Shown: positions 17,608-25,367 of the stretch, piece after piece | How positions within the stretch are numbered: the stretch's first letter is position 1 | Layout of the letters: every line of letters starts with the position of its first letter | Position numbers and translations under genes: made by a program | NCBI GenBank assembly: GCA_947491935.1 | Contig: CANLLF010000003.1 | Location: 830,397 to 894,396 of the forward strand | Direction of reading: 5' to 3' | DNA length: 64,000 nucleotides | Source of the DNA: an uncultured Roseicyclus sp. | Lineage (GTDB): Bacteria > Pseudomonadota > Alphaproteobacteria > Rhodobacterales > Rhodobacteraceae | Notes under the pieces: model-generated | Database searches by the model: none | What the model saw: the letters and a program-made list of their open reading frames with translations, nothing else | Told to the model about the DNA's origin: nothing

Positions 17608-18365
17608 AAGACGATCCGTTCTTCGTAGGTTATCTGCGTGTCCCGCCGGACCTGCGCCTGTTCCTGACGGCCACCTGCCTTGCGCTTCTGGTGGGCGCCG
17701 CAGGGCTCGCCTATGCCCTGTCGCTGACGCAGGACGATCCCGGCCAATCGCGCCCGCGCTTTGATTTCGGCCCGCAGACGGTGTTGGGCGTTCTGGAGCT
17801 CACCCCCAGCCCGATCCTGCATGTGACCCAAGGCACCGACACAATCCCGGACGGCCAGACCCTGATGCTGGCCGGTCAGGGCAAGAACGGGGCCGTGGAA
17901 CGCGCCATGGAGTTGGAGGGGCAGCTGGTGCAGGCGACCGGCGTGCTGTTTGACCGGGGCGATCTCGGCATGTTGCAGCTCAACGGCGGCAACGCGTTTC
18001 GCGCCGCCGAGGATCAATCCGCGATCCCCGACATCCCCGAACCCGAGTCCCTCGGCCGGTGGGAAATCACCGGGGAGATTTGCGATGGCAAGTGTGAAGC
18101 CGGTGCGATGCGCCCCGGGCGTGGCATAGGCCACCGCGCCTGCGCCAACCTGTGTATTCTGGGCGGCATCCCCCCGGTCTTCGTGACAACCCAACCGATT
18201 GAAGGTGAGGAGTTCCTGCTCATCACCGGCGAAGGCGACGAGGTGCTGCCCCCTTCCCTCATCGATTACGTCGGTCTTTACGTGACGCTGGAAGGCGATG
18301 TCGCGCGCCATGGCGACATGCTGGTGCTGACGGTCGATACCGAGACCGTGGAGCTGGTCCCATGA
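17604..18365 (+). CDS. membrane-anchored protein with Cys-rich motif, unknown function
   Basis: 253 aa. One N-terminal transmembrane segment (about 19-40) is followed by a soluble, probably periplasmic domain. The outstanding feature is a block near 158-185 with ICDGKCEAGAMRPGRG and HRACANLCILGGIPPVFV, carrying four cysteines and a histidine in a pattern that looks like a metal site. I have seen similar blocks in uncharacterised membrane proteins next to redox enzymes but cannot name the family. It is coupled by ATGA on both sides, so it belongs to the same complex or pathway as the Rieske proteins. Function is open. Confidence 0.75.
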   Translation: MKDDPFFVGYLRVPPDLRLFLTATCLALLVGAAGLAYALSLTQDDPGQSRPRFDFGPQTVLGVLELTPSPILHVTQGTDTIPDGQTLMLAGQGKNGAVERAMELEGQLVQATGVLFDRGDLGMLQLNGGNAFRAAEDQSAIPDIPEPESLGRWEITGEICDGKCEAGAMRPGRGIGHRACANLCILGGIPPVFVTTQPIEGEEFLLITGEGDEVLPPSLIDYVGLYVTLEGDVARHGDMLVLTVDTETVELVP

Positions 18366-18661
18366 TCCGCCGCATCGTCTTTCTCGCCATCGTCGCCCTG
18401 AACACGGTGATCTTCTACTACCTGTCGCGCTTCTGGGATTTCCGCCTTTGGGGCCGCGACGGCCTGTTCGGCGTGATGGAATTGCGACCCCAGGGCGGGC
18501 TTCTGGCCCGCTGGCTGCGCGGCACCGATTTCGCGCCGTTCGAGCTCCTGATCTGGGTGGTTGCGATCTTCCTGATCCTCACCTGGCTGCAGAAGCTCTT
18601 CGATTTTTTCACCCCCGGCCCGCCCGCTGACCCGGTAAGCAAGGACAATGATGATGACTGA
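18362..18661 (+). CDS. small two-helix membrane protein of the Rieske operon
   Basis: 99 aa. Hydrophobic segments at about 5-22 and 60-77, with a polar loop between and an acidic tail ending DNDDD. No family recognised. It overlaps the preceding gene by ATGA and the following Rieske-ThDP gene by 14 nt. Its size and placement match accessory membrane subunits that dock soluble enzymes to a membrane complex. This is inferred from gene order only. Confidence 0.72.
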   Translation: MIRRIVFLAIVALNTVIFYYLSRFWDFRLWGRDGLFGVMELRPQGGLLARWLRGTDFAPFELLIWVVAIFLILTWLQKLFDFFTPGPPADPVSKDNDDD

Positions 18662-20630
18662 CGAGACCCTCGACTGGATCCATGTGGCTGACGTGGCCGA
18701 AGTGCCCGAGGGCCGGGTGAAGACCGTCACTGCGCGCACAACCTTCCTGTGCCTGTCCCATTTCGATGGCCACTGGGCGGCGATGGACAACCATTGCCCG
18801 CATCAGGGCGGGCCCCTTGGCGAAGGCACGATCGAGCGTGGCGTGGATGACAAATGCTGGATCCGCTGCCCGTGGCACGGTTGGGATTTCGACCCGCTCA
18901 CCGGAGCGCCTCCGGGTGGGCACGAGGATACCGGGCAGAAAACCTACCCCGTCGAGGTCCGCGACGGCGCCGTTTATGTGGGGCTGGAGCCGGAACCCGA
19001 GCACACCCGCACCGTCACCGATGCGATGGCGGAAACGCTGGTCAATTGGGGTGTCAAACGCGTCTTCGGGATGGTCGGCCATTCCAATCTCGGCCTCGCC
19101 GATGCGATCCGGCGCCAGACGCTCACCGGCGCGATGAGCTATGTGGGTATCCGCCACGAGGGTGCAGCCGCATTCGCCGCCTCGGCCTATGGCAAGGTGA
19201 CCGGAAAACCGGCCGCCTGCCTGACCATCGCGGGGCCCGGCGCCACCAACCTGCTGACCGGCATGTGGGATGCGAAAGTGGACCGCGCGCCGGTTCTGGC
19301 GCTGACCGGGCAGGTGCAAACGCAAGTGATGGGCCCCGGCGCGTTTCAGGATATCGATCTGCTCTCCGCGTTCCAGGCCGTTAGCCGGTTCTCGCAACCG
19401 GTCCTGTCGACGTCCAACCACACTGAACTTGCCTCGCTGGCGTGTAAGACCGCGCTGATCGAGCGGGATGTCTCTCACCTGATCTTCCCCGACGACATGC
19501 AGACGCAGCCGAGCGACGCGCCCGCGGGTAAGCCCGATGGCCGCATGTCCGGCCCGGTTGTGAAACCCGCCGACACCGATGTGGATCAGACGATCCGCAT
19601 GATCAACGACGCCAAGCGCCCGATCATCATCATCGGCCACGGCGCGTGGGACGCGCGCGAACAGATCGCCGCGCTGGCCGAAACCATGGGCGCACCGGTG
19701 GTGACGACCTTCAAGGGCAAGGGCCTGATTGCCGACAGCCACCCCAATGCGGGCGGTGTTCTGGGCCGGTCCGGCACGCCGATTGCCAGCTGGTTCATGA
19801 ATGAATGCGACTTGCAGATCGTGCTCGGGGCCTCGTTTTCCAACCATACCGGCATCAATTCCGAGAAACCCACGATCCAGGTGGATTTCGAGCGGATGCA
19901 GCTTGGCAAATTTCACCCCGTCACCCTGCCCGTCTGGGGTGAGATCGGGGCCTTCTGTTCGGCCATTGAACGCCACCTGACGCGCAATCCGGACGCGCCG
20001 GACCAAATCGCGGAACTGGCCGAGCGCTGGCAGATGTGGCGGGGCGAAAAGACCGCCCGCCTCTCGGAAGAGGCCGCAAACGGCGTGCATTCCGCCGCAA
20101 TCTTCGAGGCGCTCTCGCGCGTCGCCCCGGCCGATGCGCTGATCGCCGTGGATGTCGGCAACAACACCTATTCCTTTGGGCGCTATTTCGAGACCAAGGG
20201 CCAGCACGTGATGATGTCGGGCTATCTCGGCTCCATCGGCTTCGCCCTGCCCGCGGCCATGGGTGCCTGGGCCGCGACGCAGGATTTCGAGCATCTGCGC
20301 GGGCGCAAGGTGATCTCCGTCTCCGGCGATGGCGGGTTCGGCCAATACGCGATGGAGATGACCACAGCGGTGAAATACCAGATGGATATCACCCATGTGC
20401 TGCTTCACAACGATGAGCTTGGCAAGATCTCCAAGGAGCAACGCTCCGGTGAATGGGAGGTCTGGGAGACGTCGTTGGTGAACCCCTCCTTCTCCGCCTT
20501 CGCTCGGCTCTGCGGCGCCCATGGCTCCAAGGTGACGGCGGGTGCGGATGTGGAGGCGGCGCTGGCGGAGGCGCTGGCGGTGGACGGCCCGGCGCTGGTG
20601 GAAATCATGTCGGATGCGGAACTGGTATGA
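18648..20630 (+). CDS. Rieske domain fused to ThDP-dependent pyruvate-oxidase-like enzyme
   Basis: 660 aa. Residues 1-115 form a Rieske domain with C50-x-H52 (NHCPHQGGP) and C74-x2-H77 (RCPWHGW). From about 120 there is a full acetolactate-synthase/pyruvate-oxidase fold: catalytic glutamate E171 in RHEGAAAF, GPGATNLLTG near 196-205, a central domain with IIIIGHGAWDA, and a ThDP-Mg site GDGGFGQYAMEM near 560 ending in HND. Enzymes of this group decarboxylate 2-oxo acids and may pass electrons to quinone. Here the Rieske domain could be the built-in electron acceptor. Three ATGs occur in a row; AAGGAC best fits the third (18654). It is the last gene before the opposing tRNA. Substrate unknown. 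Confidence 0.88.
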   Translation: MMMTDETLDWIHVADVAEVPEGRVKTVTARTTFLCLSHFDGHWAAMDNHCPHQGGPLGEGTIERGVDDKCWIRCPWHGWDFDPLTGAPPGGHEDTGQKTYPVEVRDGAVYVGLEPEPEHTRTVTDAMAETLVNWGVKRVFGMVGHSNLGLADAIRRQTLTGAMSYVGIRHEGAAAFAASAYGKVTGKPAACLTIAGPGATNLLTGMWDAKVDRAPVLALTGQVQTQVMGPGAFQDIDLLSAFQAVSRFSQPVLSTSNHTELASLACKTALIERDVSHLIFPDDMQTQPSDAPAGKPDGRMSGPVVKPADTDVDQTIRMINDAKRPIIIIGHGAWDAREQIAALAETMGAPVVTTFKGKGLIADSHPNAGGVLGRSGTPIASWFMNECDLQIVLGASFSNHTGINSEKPTIQVDFERMQLGKFHPVTLPVWGEIGAFCSAIERHLTRNPDAPDQIAELAERWQMWRGEKTARLSEEAANGVHSAAIFEALSRVAPADALIAVDVGNNTYSFGRYFETKGQHVMMSGYLGSIGFALPAAMGAWAATQDFEHLRGRKVISVSGDGGFGQYAMEMTTAVKYQMDITHVLLHNDELGKISKEQRSGEWEVWETSLVNPSFSAFARLCGAHGSKVTAGADVEAALAEALAVDGPALVEIMSDAELV

Positions 20631-20739
20631 GACACCGCTCATTGTTTCGTTGTCCGCGCGGACAACCGGTGCAGTCGGCGGCGGAACAGACCCTGAAACG
20701 ATGGTGCGGGTGACAGGAAAAACCTAGAATCCGCATCCC

Positions 20740-20769
20740 GGCCTCAAGTAGCCCGAAGGGCGGTAGGCC
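20740..20769 (-). terminator. possible terminator downstream of tRNA-Thr
   Basis: Nested stem: GGCCT (20740-20744) pairs with AGGCC (20765-20769), enclosing a perfect GCCC-GAA-GGGC hairpin (20751-20761). On the minus strand a run of five T follows, but about 17 nt away (20718-20722), which is far for intrinsic termination. It lies between the stop of the ThDP gene and the 3' end of the tRNA and could also act on the rightward operon. Confidence 0.35.
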
Positions 20770-20779
20770 AAGGATATGA

Positions 20780-20855
20780 TGGTGCCCCCAGAGAGACTCG
20801 AACTCCCGACCCTCTGATTACAAATCAGATGCTCTACCAGCTGAGCTATAGGGGC
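20780..20855 (-). tRNA. tRNA-Thr (anticodon TGT)
   Basis: 76 nt including an encoded CCA. The acceptor stem GCCCCTA pairs with TGGGGGC, the D-arm carries TAGCTCAGCTGG, and the anticodon stem TCTGA/TCAGA encloses the loop TTTGTAA, giving anticodon TGT for ACA codons. The T-arm has the expected GTTCGAGTC. It is read leftward, against the Rieske operon and the glutamine-synthetase-like gene that starts 160 nt to the right. The interval 20631-21015 holds this tRNA, the hairpin at 20740 and no other gene I can support. Confidence 0.97.
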
Positions 20856-21015
20856 ACCGGACCGCGTGGGTGACGCGATTGCGCGCGATATAGCGTCCCT
20901 GCCCCTGCCCGCGCAATGGCGAAAATGGCAGGCACGCGCGCGCACCATCTGGGGCTGGACAAATCCGCAACCCTTGGAAAGGCTCGGGCAGATCCAACCG
21001 GAAGGATGCCAGCCC

Positions 21016-22377
21016 ATGGCGGTTTTGACCTTTGATACCCTCAGCGCGCAGATCGCCAATGGCGCCGTGGATACCGTGCTGGTCTGTCTGGTGGATATGC
21101 AGGGGCGGCTGATGGGCAAAAGGTTCCATGCCCACGCGTTTCTCGACATGGCCCATGGGGAGACCCATTGCTGCAACTACCTTCTTGCCACGGATCTGGA
21201 GATGGCCACGCCCGATGGCTATGCCGCGACCTCGTGGCAGCAGGGTTATGGCGACTATACGTTACGCCCCGACCTGACGACGCTGCGCCCTGTGCCGTGG
21301 CTCGACGGCACGGCCATGGTGCTGTGCGATATCCTCGATCATCACACCCACGCGCCCGTCCCCCATGCTCCGCGCGAGATCCTGAAGCGCCAGATCGCCC
21401 GCGCCGCCGCCCTGGGGTTCACGCCGATGATGGCGACCGAGATCGAGTTCTTCCTGTTCCACGGCACCCATGATGCGATCGCCGAACGGGGCTACCGCGA
21501 TCTGCGTCCGATCTCGCGCTACAACGAGGATTACCATATCTTCCAGACCACCAAGGAAGAGCCGGTGATGCGCCCGATCCGCAACCACCTTTTTACGATG
21601 GGGATCCCGGTGGAGGGCACGAAGGGGGAGGCGGAAGCTGGCCAGGAGGAGTTGAACATCCGCTATGCCGACGCGCTGGCAACCGCCGATCACCATCTGC
21701 TGGCCAAACATGCGGTCAAGGAAATCGCCCACCAGCACGGCTTTGCCGCGAGTTTCCTGCCCAAGATCTCCGCGACGTCTGTGGGCAGTGCCGCCCATGT
21801 TCATGCATCGCTCTGGCAGGACGAGGCCAACGCCTTCCATGATCCCGACGCGCCCATGGGCAAATCGACGCTGATGGATCACTACATGGCAGGCCTGCTT
21901 GCCTATGCGCCTGATATCACGTATTTTCTGGCACCTTACATCAACAGCTACAAACGCTTTGCCAAGGGCACGTTTGCCCCCACGCAGCTTGTCTGGTCGG
22001 TCGATAACCGTACCGCGGCCTTCCGTCTGGTCGGTGAGGACACCAAGGGCGTTCGCGTGGAATGCCGGGTGCCGGGCGCGGATATGAACCCCTATCTGGG
22101 CCTTGCTGCGCTTCTGGCCGCCGGTCTAGCCGGGATCGAGGAGAAGCGCGCCCTGCCCGCCCCGTTCCAGGGTGACGCCTATGCCGACGATCAGGCTGGA
22201 GAGATCCCCGCCACCCTGCGGGATGCGCGTCAGGCGCTGACCACCTCAAAAATGCTCCGCGCGGCCATGGGCGACGATGTGGTTGACCACTACACCCGCG
22301 CCGCGGGGTGGGAAATCGAGGAATTCGACCGCGCGGTCACCGATTACGAAATCGCCCGCGGGTTTGAAAAAGCCTGA
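21016..22377 (+). CDS. glutamine-synthetase-like gamma-glutamyl ligase
   Basis: 453 aa. ATP-dependent ligase of the glutamine synthetase superfamily, which joins glutamate to ammonia or an amine. Visible motifs are ATEIEFFLF near 140 (metal glutamates), EAGQEELNIRY (the EGGQxE-type loop), GSAAHVHASLW (ATP/glutamate histidine), NSYKRF with VWSVDNRTAAFR, and ECRVPGADMNPYL. The sequence is closer to the GlnT/PuuA-like group than to housekeeping GlnA, as there is no adenylylation-site tyrosine motif I can see. The start is set by GGAAGGA 9 nt before ATG; open frame continues upstream without RBS. The iron alcohol dehydrogenase follows after 22 nt, suggesting amine or amino-alcohol metabolism. Substrate unproven. 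Confidence 0.88.
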   Translation: MAVLTFDTLSAQIANGAVDTVLVCLVDMQGRLMGKRFHAHAFLDMAHGETHCCNYLLATDLEMATPDGYAATSWQQGYGDYTLRPDLTTLRPVPWLDGTAMVLCDILDHHTHAPVPHAPREILKRQIARAAALGFTPMMATEIEFFLFHGTHDAIAERGYRDLRPISRYNEDYHIFQTTKEEPVMRPIRNHLFTMGIPVEGTKGEAEAGQEELNIRYADALATADHHLLAKHAVKEIAHQHGFAASFLPKISATSVGSAAHVHASLWQDEANAFHDPDAPMGKSTLMDHYMAGLLAYAPDITYFLAPYINSYKRFAKGTFAPTQLVWSVDNRTAAFRLVGEDTKGVRVECRVPGADMNPYLGLAALLAAGLAGIEEKRALPAPFQGDAYADDQAGEIPATLRDARQALTTSKMLRAAMGDDVVDHYTRAAGWEIEEFDRAVTDYEIARGFEKA

Positions 22378-22399
22378 CGGTCCAACGGAAAGCCCTCCT

Positions 22400-23545
22400 A
22401 TGAACCTCATCGCCAATTGGTCCTACCCCACGGCCATCAGATTCGGCGCGGGCCGCATCGCGGAACTGCCCGAAGCCTGCGCGCAGGCGGGCGTCACACG
22501 CCCGCTTCTGGTGACTGACAGGGGTCTCGCCGCCCTGCCCATCACGGCCCAGGCCCTTGATGTCCTTGAAGCTGCCGGCCTCGATGGCGCGCGGTTCGCC
22601 GAGGTCGATCCGAACCCGAACGACCAGAACCTTGCCGCCGGGATCGCGGCTTACAGACGTGGCGGCCATGATGGCGTGATTGCGTTTGGCGGCGGCTCCG
22701 GCCTCGATCTAGGCAAGATGGTTGCCTTCATGGCCGGTCAGACCCGCCCGGTCTGGGATTTCGAGGATGTCGGCGACAATTGGGCCCGCGCCGACGCCAG
22801 CAAGATCGCCCCTATCGTCGCCGTGCCCACCACCGCCGGGACCGGGTCCGAAGTGGGGCGCGCGTCCGTTCTGACCAATTCGCAAACCCATGTGAAGAAG
22901 ATCATTTTTCACCCGCAGGTGCTGCCGAAGGTGGTGATCTGTGACCCCGAATTGACCATCGGGATGCCGCAGGCGATCACGGCGGGCACGGGCCTCGATG
23001 CCTTCGCCCATGCCGTGGAGGCGTTTTCCAGCCCCCACTACCACCCGATGAGCCAGGGGATCGCGCTGGAGGCCATGCGCCTGGTGATCGACAACCTGCC
23101 GCTGGCCTATGCCGATGGCACCAACGTCGCGGCGCGCGCCAACATGATGTCCGCCGCCGCGATGGGGGCCACAGCCTTCCAGAAAGGCCTGGGCGCGATC
23201 CACGCCATGAGCCACCCGATCGGCGCCGTGTTCAACACCCATCACGGCACCACCAACGCCGTGTGCATGCCCGCCGTGCTGGACCTCAACGCACCCGCGA
23301 TCCGCGACCGCTTTGATCGCGCCGCCCCCTATCTGGGCATAAAGCATGGCTATGACGGGTTTCGTGCCTTGGTGCAGGAGTTCAACGACCGCTTTGCCAT
23401 CCCCCGCACCCTGTCCGAGCTTGGGGTGGACCCCGCCCGCATCCCCGATCTGGTCACCATGGCGCTTGATGACCCGTCCTGTGGCGGCAACCCCGTTCCG
23501 CTGACCCGCGCCAACCTGACGGACCTGTTCACATCAAACATGTGA
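22400..23545 (+). CDS. iron-containing alcohol dehydrogenase
   Basis: 381 aa. Group III, metal-dependent NAD(P)-linked alcohol dehydrogenase. The nucleotide loop GGGSGLDLGK is near 97-106. PTTAGTGSEVGRASVL follows, and the metal residues lie in GLDAFAHAVEAF and in AIHAMSHPIGAVFNTHHG. Full length for the family. The tight spacing to the glutamine-synthetase-like gene implies one transcript, so the enzyme may interconvert an aldehyde and alcohol produced from, or feeding, a gamma-glutamylated amine. Which direction it runs is not evident. A terminator-like hairpin follows immediately. Confidence 0.92.
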   Translation: MNLIANWSYPTAIRFGAGRIAELPEACAQAGVTRPLLVTDRGLAALPITAQALDVLEAAGLDGARFAEVDPNPNDQNLAAGIAAYRRGGHDGVIAFGGGSGLDLGKMVAFMAGQTRPVWDFEDVGDNWARADASKIAPIVAVPTTAGTGSEVGRASVLTNSQTHVKKIIFHPQVLPKVVICDPELTIGMPQAITAGTGLDAFAHAVEAFSSPHYHPMSQGIALEAMRLVIDNLPLAYADGTNVAARANMMSAAAMGATAFQKGLGAIHAMSHPIGAVFNTHHGTTNAVCMPAVLDLNAPAIRDRFDRAAPYLGIKHGYDGFRALVQEFNDRFAIPRTLSELGVDPARIPDLVTMALDDPSCGGNPVPLTRANLTDLFTSNM

Positions 23546-23550
23546 GCTGA

Positions 23551-23568
23551 GCGGGGTTTGCACCCCGC
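23551..23568 (+). terminator. hairpin terminator after iron alcohol dehydrogenase
   Basis: Perfect stem GCGGGGT with loop TTGC and ACCCCGC, starting 5 nt after the stop codon of the dehydrogenase gene. No T-tract follows, so its strength is uncertain, but position and stability fit the end of the operon. Confidence 0.55.
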
Positions 23569-23619
23569 AATCAGGCCGCTATACCTGCCACAAAAGGCGG
23601 ATTGGGCAAAAAACAAGCC

Positions 23620-24495
23620 ATGCAGGTTGTCTATCATCTCGGCGCGCCTTGCACCGACGGGGATCAATTGATCCAGTCGCTTCTCAAGAACCGTCTCCGA
23701 CTTGCGCAGGCCGGGATCGCCGTGCCACCGCCGGGGCGCTATCGCGCCGTGATCCGTGATACCGCCCGCGCGCTCAAGGGGCGGCCCGCCACGGACGAGG
23801 TGCAGGAAGCGTTGATGGACGCCATCCTTGACGATCTGGAGGTGGATCGCCTGATCCTGTCGGATCCCCGCTTTGTCTGCATCAACCGCCTTGTGGTTCA
23901 GAGGGCGCAGATCTGGCCAATGATCGACCGGGCGTCAAATCATCTCCGCGCGCTGTTCCCCCGCGCGCAGGCCGAGTTCTTCATCGGCATGCGGGACCCG
24001 GCCACGTTGATCCCGGCCCTGTTCAAAGCGTCGCGCTTTTCGGATTTTGATGAGTTCAGCGAAAACATGCAGCCCCACGCGGTGGCATGGTCGGAGGTTC
24101 TGCGTCGCCTGCAACTGACCCACCCGGATTGCCGCATCACCGTGTGGTGCAACGAGGATACGCCGCTCTTGTGGGGCCAGTTGATGCGGGAAATCGCAGG
24201 CGTCGGGCCGCAGGCGGATCTGGACGGGATCGATGATCTGCTGGAAGGGATCATGGAGCCGGGCGGATTTGCACGTATGCAGGCCTGGCTCACCCAGAAC
24301 CCGCCCGACACGGAAACGCAGCGGCGCCGCGTGGTGGCCGCATTCCTGGAACGTTACGCGCTCGAGAGCAAGATTGAGGAAACCCTGAACCTGCCCGGGT
24401 GGACCGAGGAATTGATGGCCGAGATGAGCCAAAGCTACGATGAGGATATGGACGTGATCGCCCGCATCCCCGGTGTCACGCTCCTGACCCCTTGA
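23620..24495 (+). CDS. hypothetical protein, sulfotransferase-like beginning
   Basis: 291 aa soluble protein. The first strand and turn, MQVVYHLGAPCTDGDQL, resemble the opening of P-loop/sulfotransferase-type proteins found in Roseobacters, but the loop lacks a GKT/S Walker motif. Later segments (FFIGMRDPATLIPALF and a WCNEDTPLLWGQLMREI stretch) fit the general architecture of capsule or sulfotransferase-like folds. I do not assign a reaction. ATG at 23620 was chosen; a TTG 18 nt upstream would also be in frame. It is separated from the dehydrogenase operon by a hairpin. Confidence 0.7.
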   Translation: MQVVYHLGAPCTDGDQLIQSLLKNRLRLAQAGIAVPPPGRYRAVIRDTARALKGRPATDEVQEALMDAILDDLEVDRLILSDPRFVCINRLVVQRAQIWPMIDRASNHLRALFPRAQAEFFIGMRDPATLIPALFKASRFSDFDEFSENMQPHAVAWSEVLRRLQLTHPDCRITVWCNEDTPLLWGQLMREIAGVGPQADLDGIDDLLEGIMEPGGFARMQAWLTQNPPDTETQRRRVVAAFLERYALESKIEETLNLPGWTEELMAEMSQSYDEDMDVIARIPGVTLLTP

Positions 24496-24647
24496 CCGAT
24501 TTCGGCACGCACGCGCTGACCCCGTCAGAAACCGTAGCGCATCACACGGCCAATCTGCCCTGTCGCGCCTCCGGCGAGATTGGGCTCGACGTCGCATAGT
24601 GCAACGGTGACGCAGTCGGCTTCCGCTCGCGGCACTGCGCGCCGAGT

Positions 24648-24920
24648 TCACCGCATCCCAAGCGCTTCCTTGTACATCTCCAGAACCGCCTCTTCCTCGG
24701 CGATATCGTCGGGCTCACGCTTGCGTAGCGCGATGACCTTGCGCATCACCTTGGTGTCGTAGCCGCGCGATTTCGCCTCGGCCATCACCTCTTTCTGGGC
24801 GTCGGCAAGATCCTTCTTCTCCGCCTCAAGCCGCTCGTAACGCTCAATAAACTGGCGCAGCTCATCGGCCGTCACGCGGTAGCTGTCGGGGCGCTCCGAG
24901 GTCTCTTGCATATCGTTCAT
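24648..24920 (-). CDS. gapR: GapR family nucleoid-associated protein (DUF2312)
   Basis: 90 aa, highly charged and helical. Matches the DUF2312/GapR family of alphaproteobacteria, whose Caulobacter member binds overtwisted AT-rich DNA ahead of polymerases and stimulates topoisomerases. Signatures: TADELRQFIERYERLEAEKKDL (coiled-coil N-terminal half), VMAEAKSRGYDTKVMRKVIALRK and the terminal EEEAVLEMYKEALG. The residue number is typical (about 90). It is transcribed leftward alone; neighbouring genes do not suggest an operon. Confidence 0.93.
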   Translation of the reverse strand: MNDMQETSERPDSYRVTADELRQFIERYERLEAEKKDLADAQKEVMAEAKSRGYDTKVMRKVIALRKREPDDIAEEEAVLEMYKEALGMR

Positions 24921-25052
24921 CTGGGCTCTGGCCTCATATCATAGGGGATCAATCGCGTCGCCGCCCTGCCTAGCTCCGCTGCGCAGCTCCTGCAAGGCTT
25001 GCACGCCGGGCTCAGACCGCTAGGGTCGCGCCCGAAACGGAATGGAGACGTC

Positions 25053-25268
25053 ATGGCCTGGTTGGTCTGGATCGGCACGGCAATCGCGGGCATCGGCCTG
25101 ATCATGCTCGGTTATTGCATCTCCGCTGCCGTCCGCGCCAAGCGGGCAAACCTCGAAGATGCCGCCATGCGCGCGCGCCTGCAGAGGATCGTGGCGATCA
25201 ACATGGCGGCGCTGATGCTGTCGGTCATCGGCCTGATGTGCGTGGTCATGGGCGTGTTTCTCAGCTGA
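25053..25268 (+). CDS. small two-helix membrane protein
   Basis: 71 aa. Two transmembrane segments (about 2-22 and 47-70) separated by a basic helix AVRAKRANLEDAAMRARLQRIV. RBS-like TGGAG lies 7 nt before the ATG, which is why I prefer it to an in-frame ATG 54 nt upstream. No named family recognised. The gene stands alone, 99 nt upstream of the gamma-glutamyltransferase gene. Confidence 0.7.
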   Translation: MAWLVWIGTAIAGIGLIMLGYCISAAVRAKRANLEDAAMRARLQRIVAINMAALMLSVIGLMCVVMGVFLS

Positions 25269-25367
25269 GATCTGGCGAGTTTCGGCCCAATGCGAAACAG
25301 CCGCTTTACTTTGCGTCAATCCGGGTCATCCTGAGGGTCAGATTTCACTGCCCCATGGAGATCCGGA

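Noticed and set aside
20856-21015. Sigma-54 promoter before the ligase gene
   Set aside because: No TGGCAC-N5-TTGC element could be found.
13257-23545. N-methylglutamate (methylamine) pathway
   Set aside because: The ligase and a glutamate-synthase barrel recall it, but the amidotransferase-like and GXGXG subunits and the four-subunit dehydrogenase are absent.
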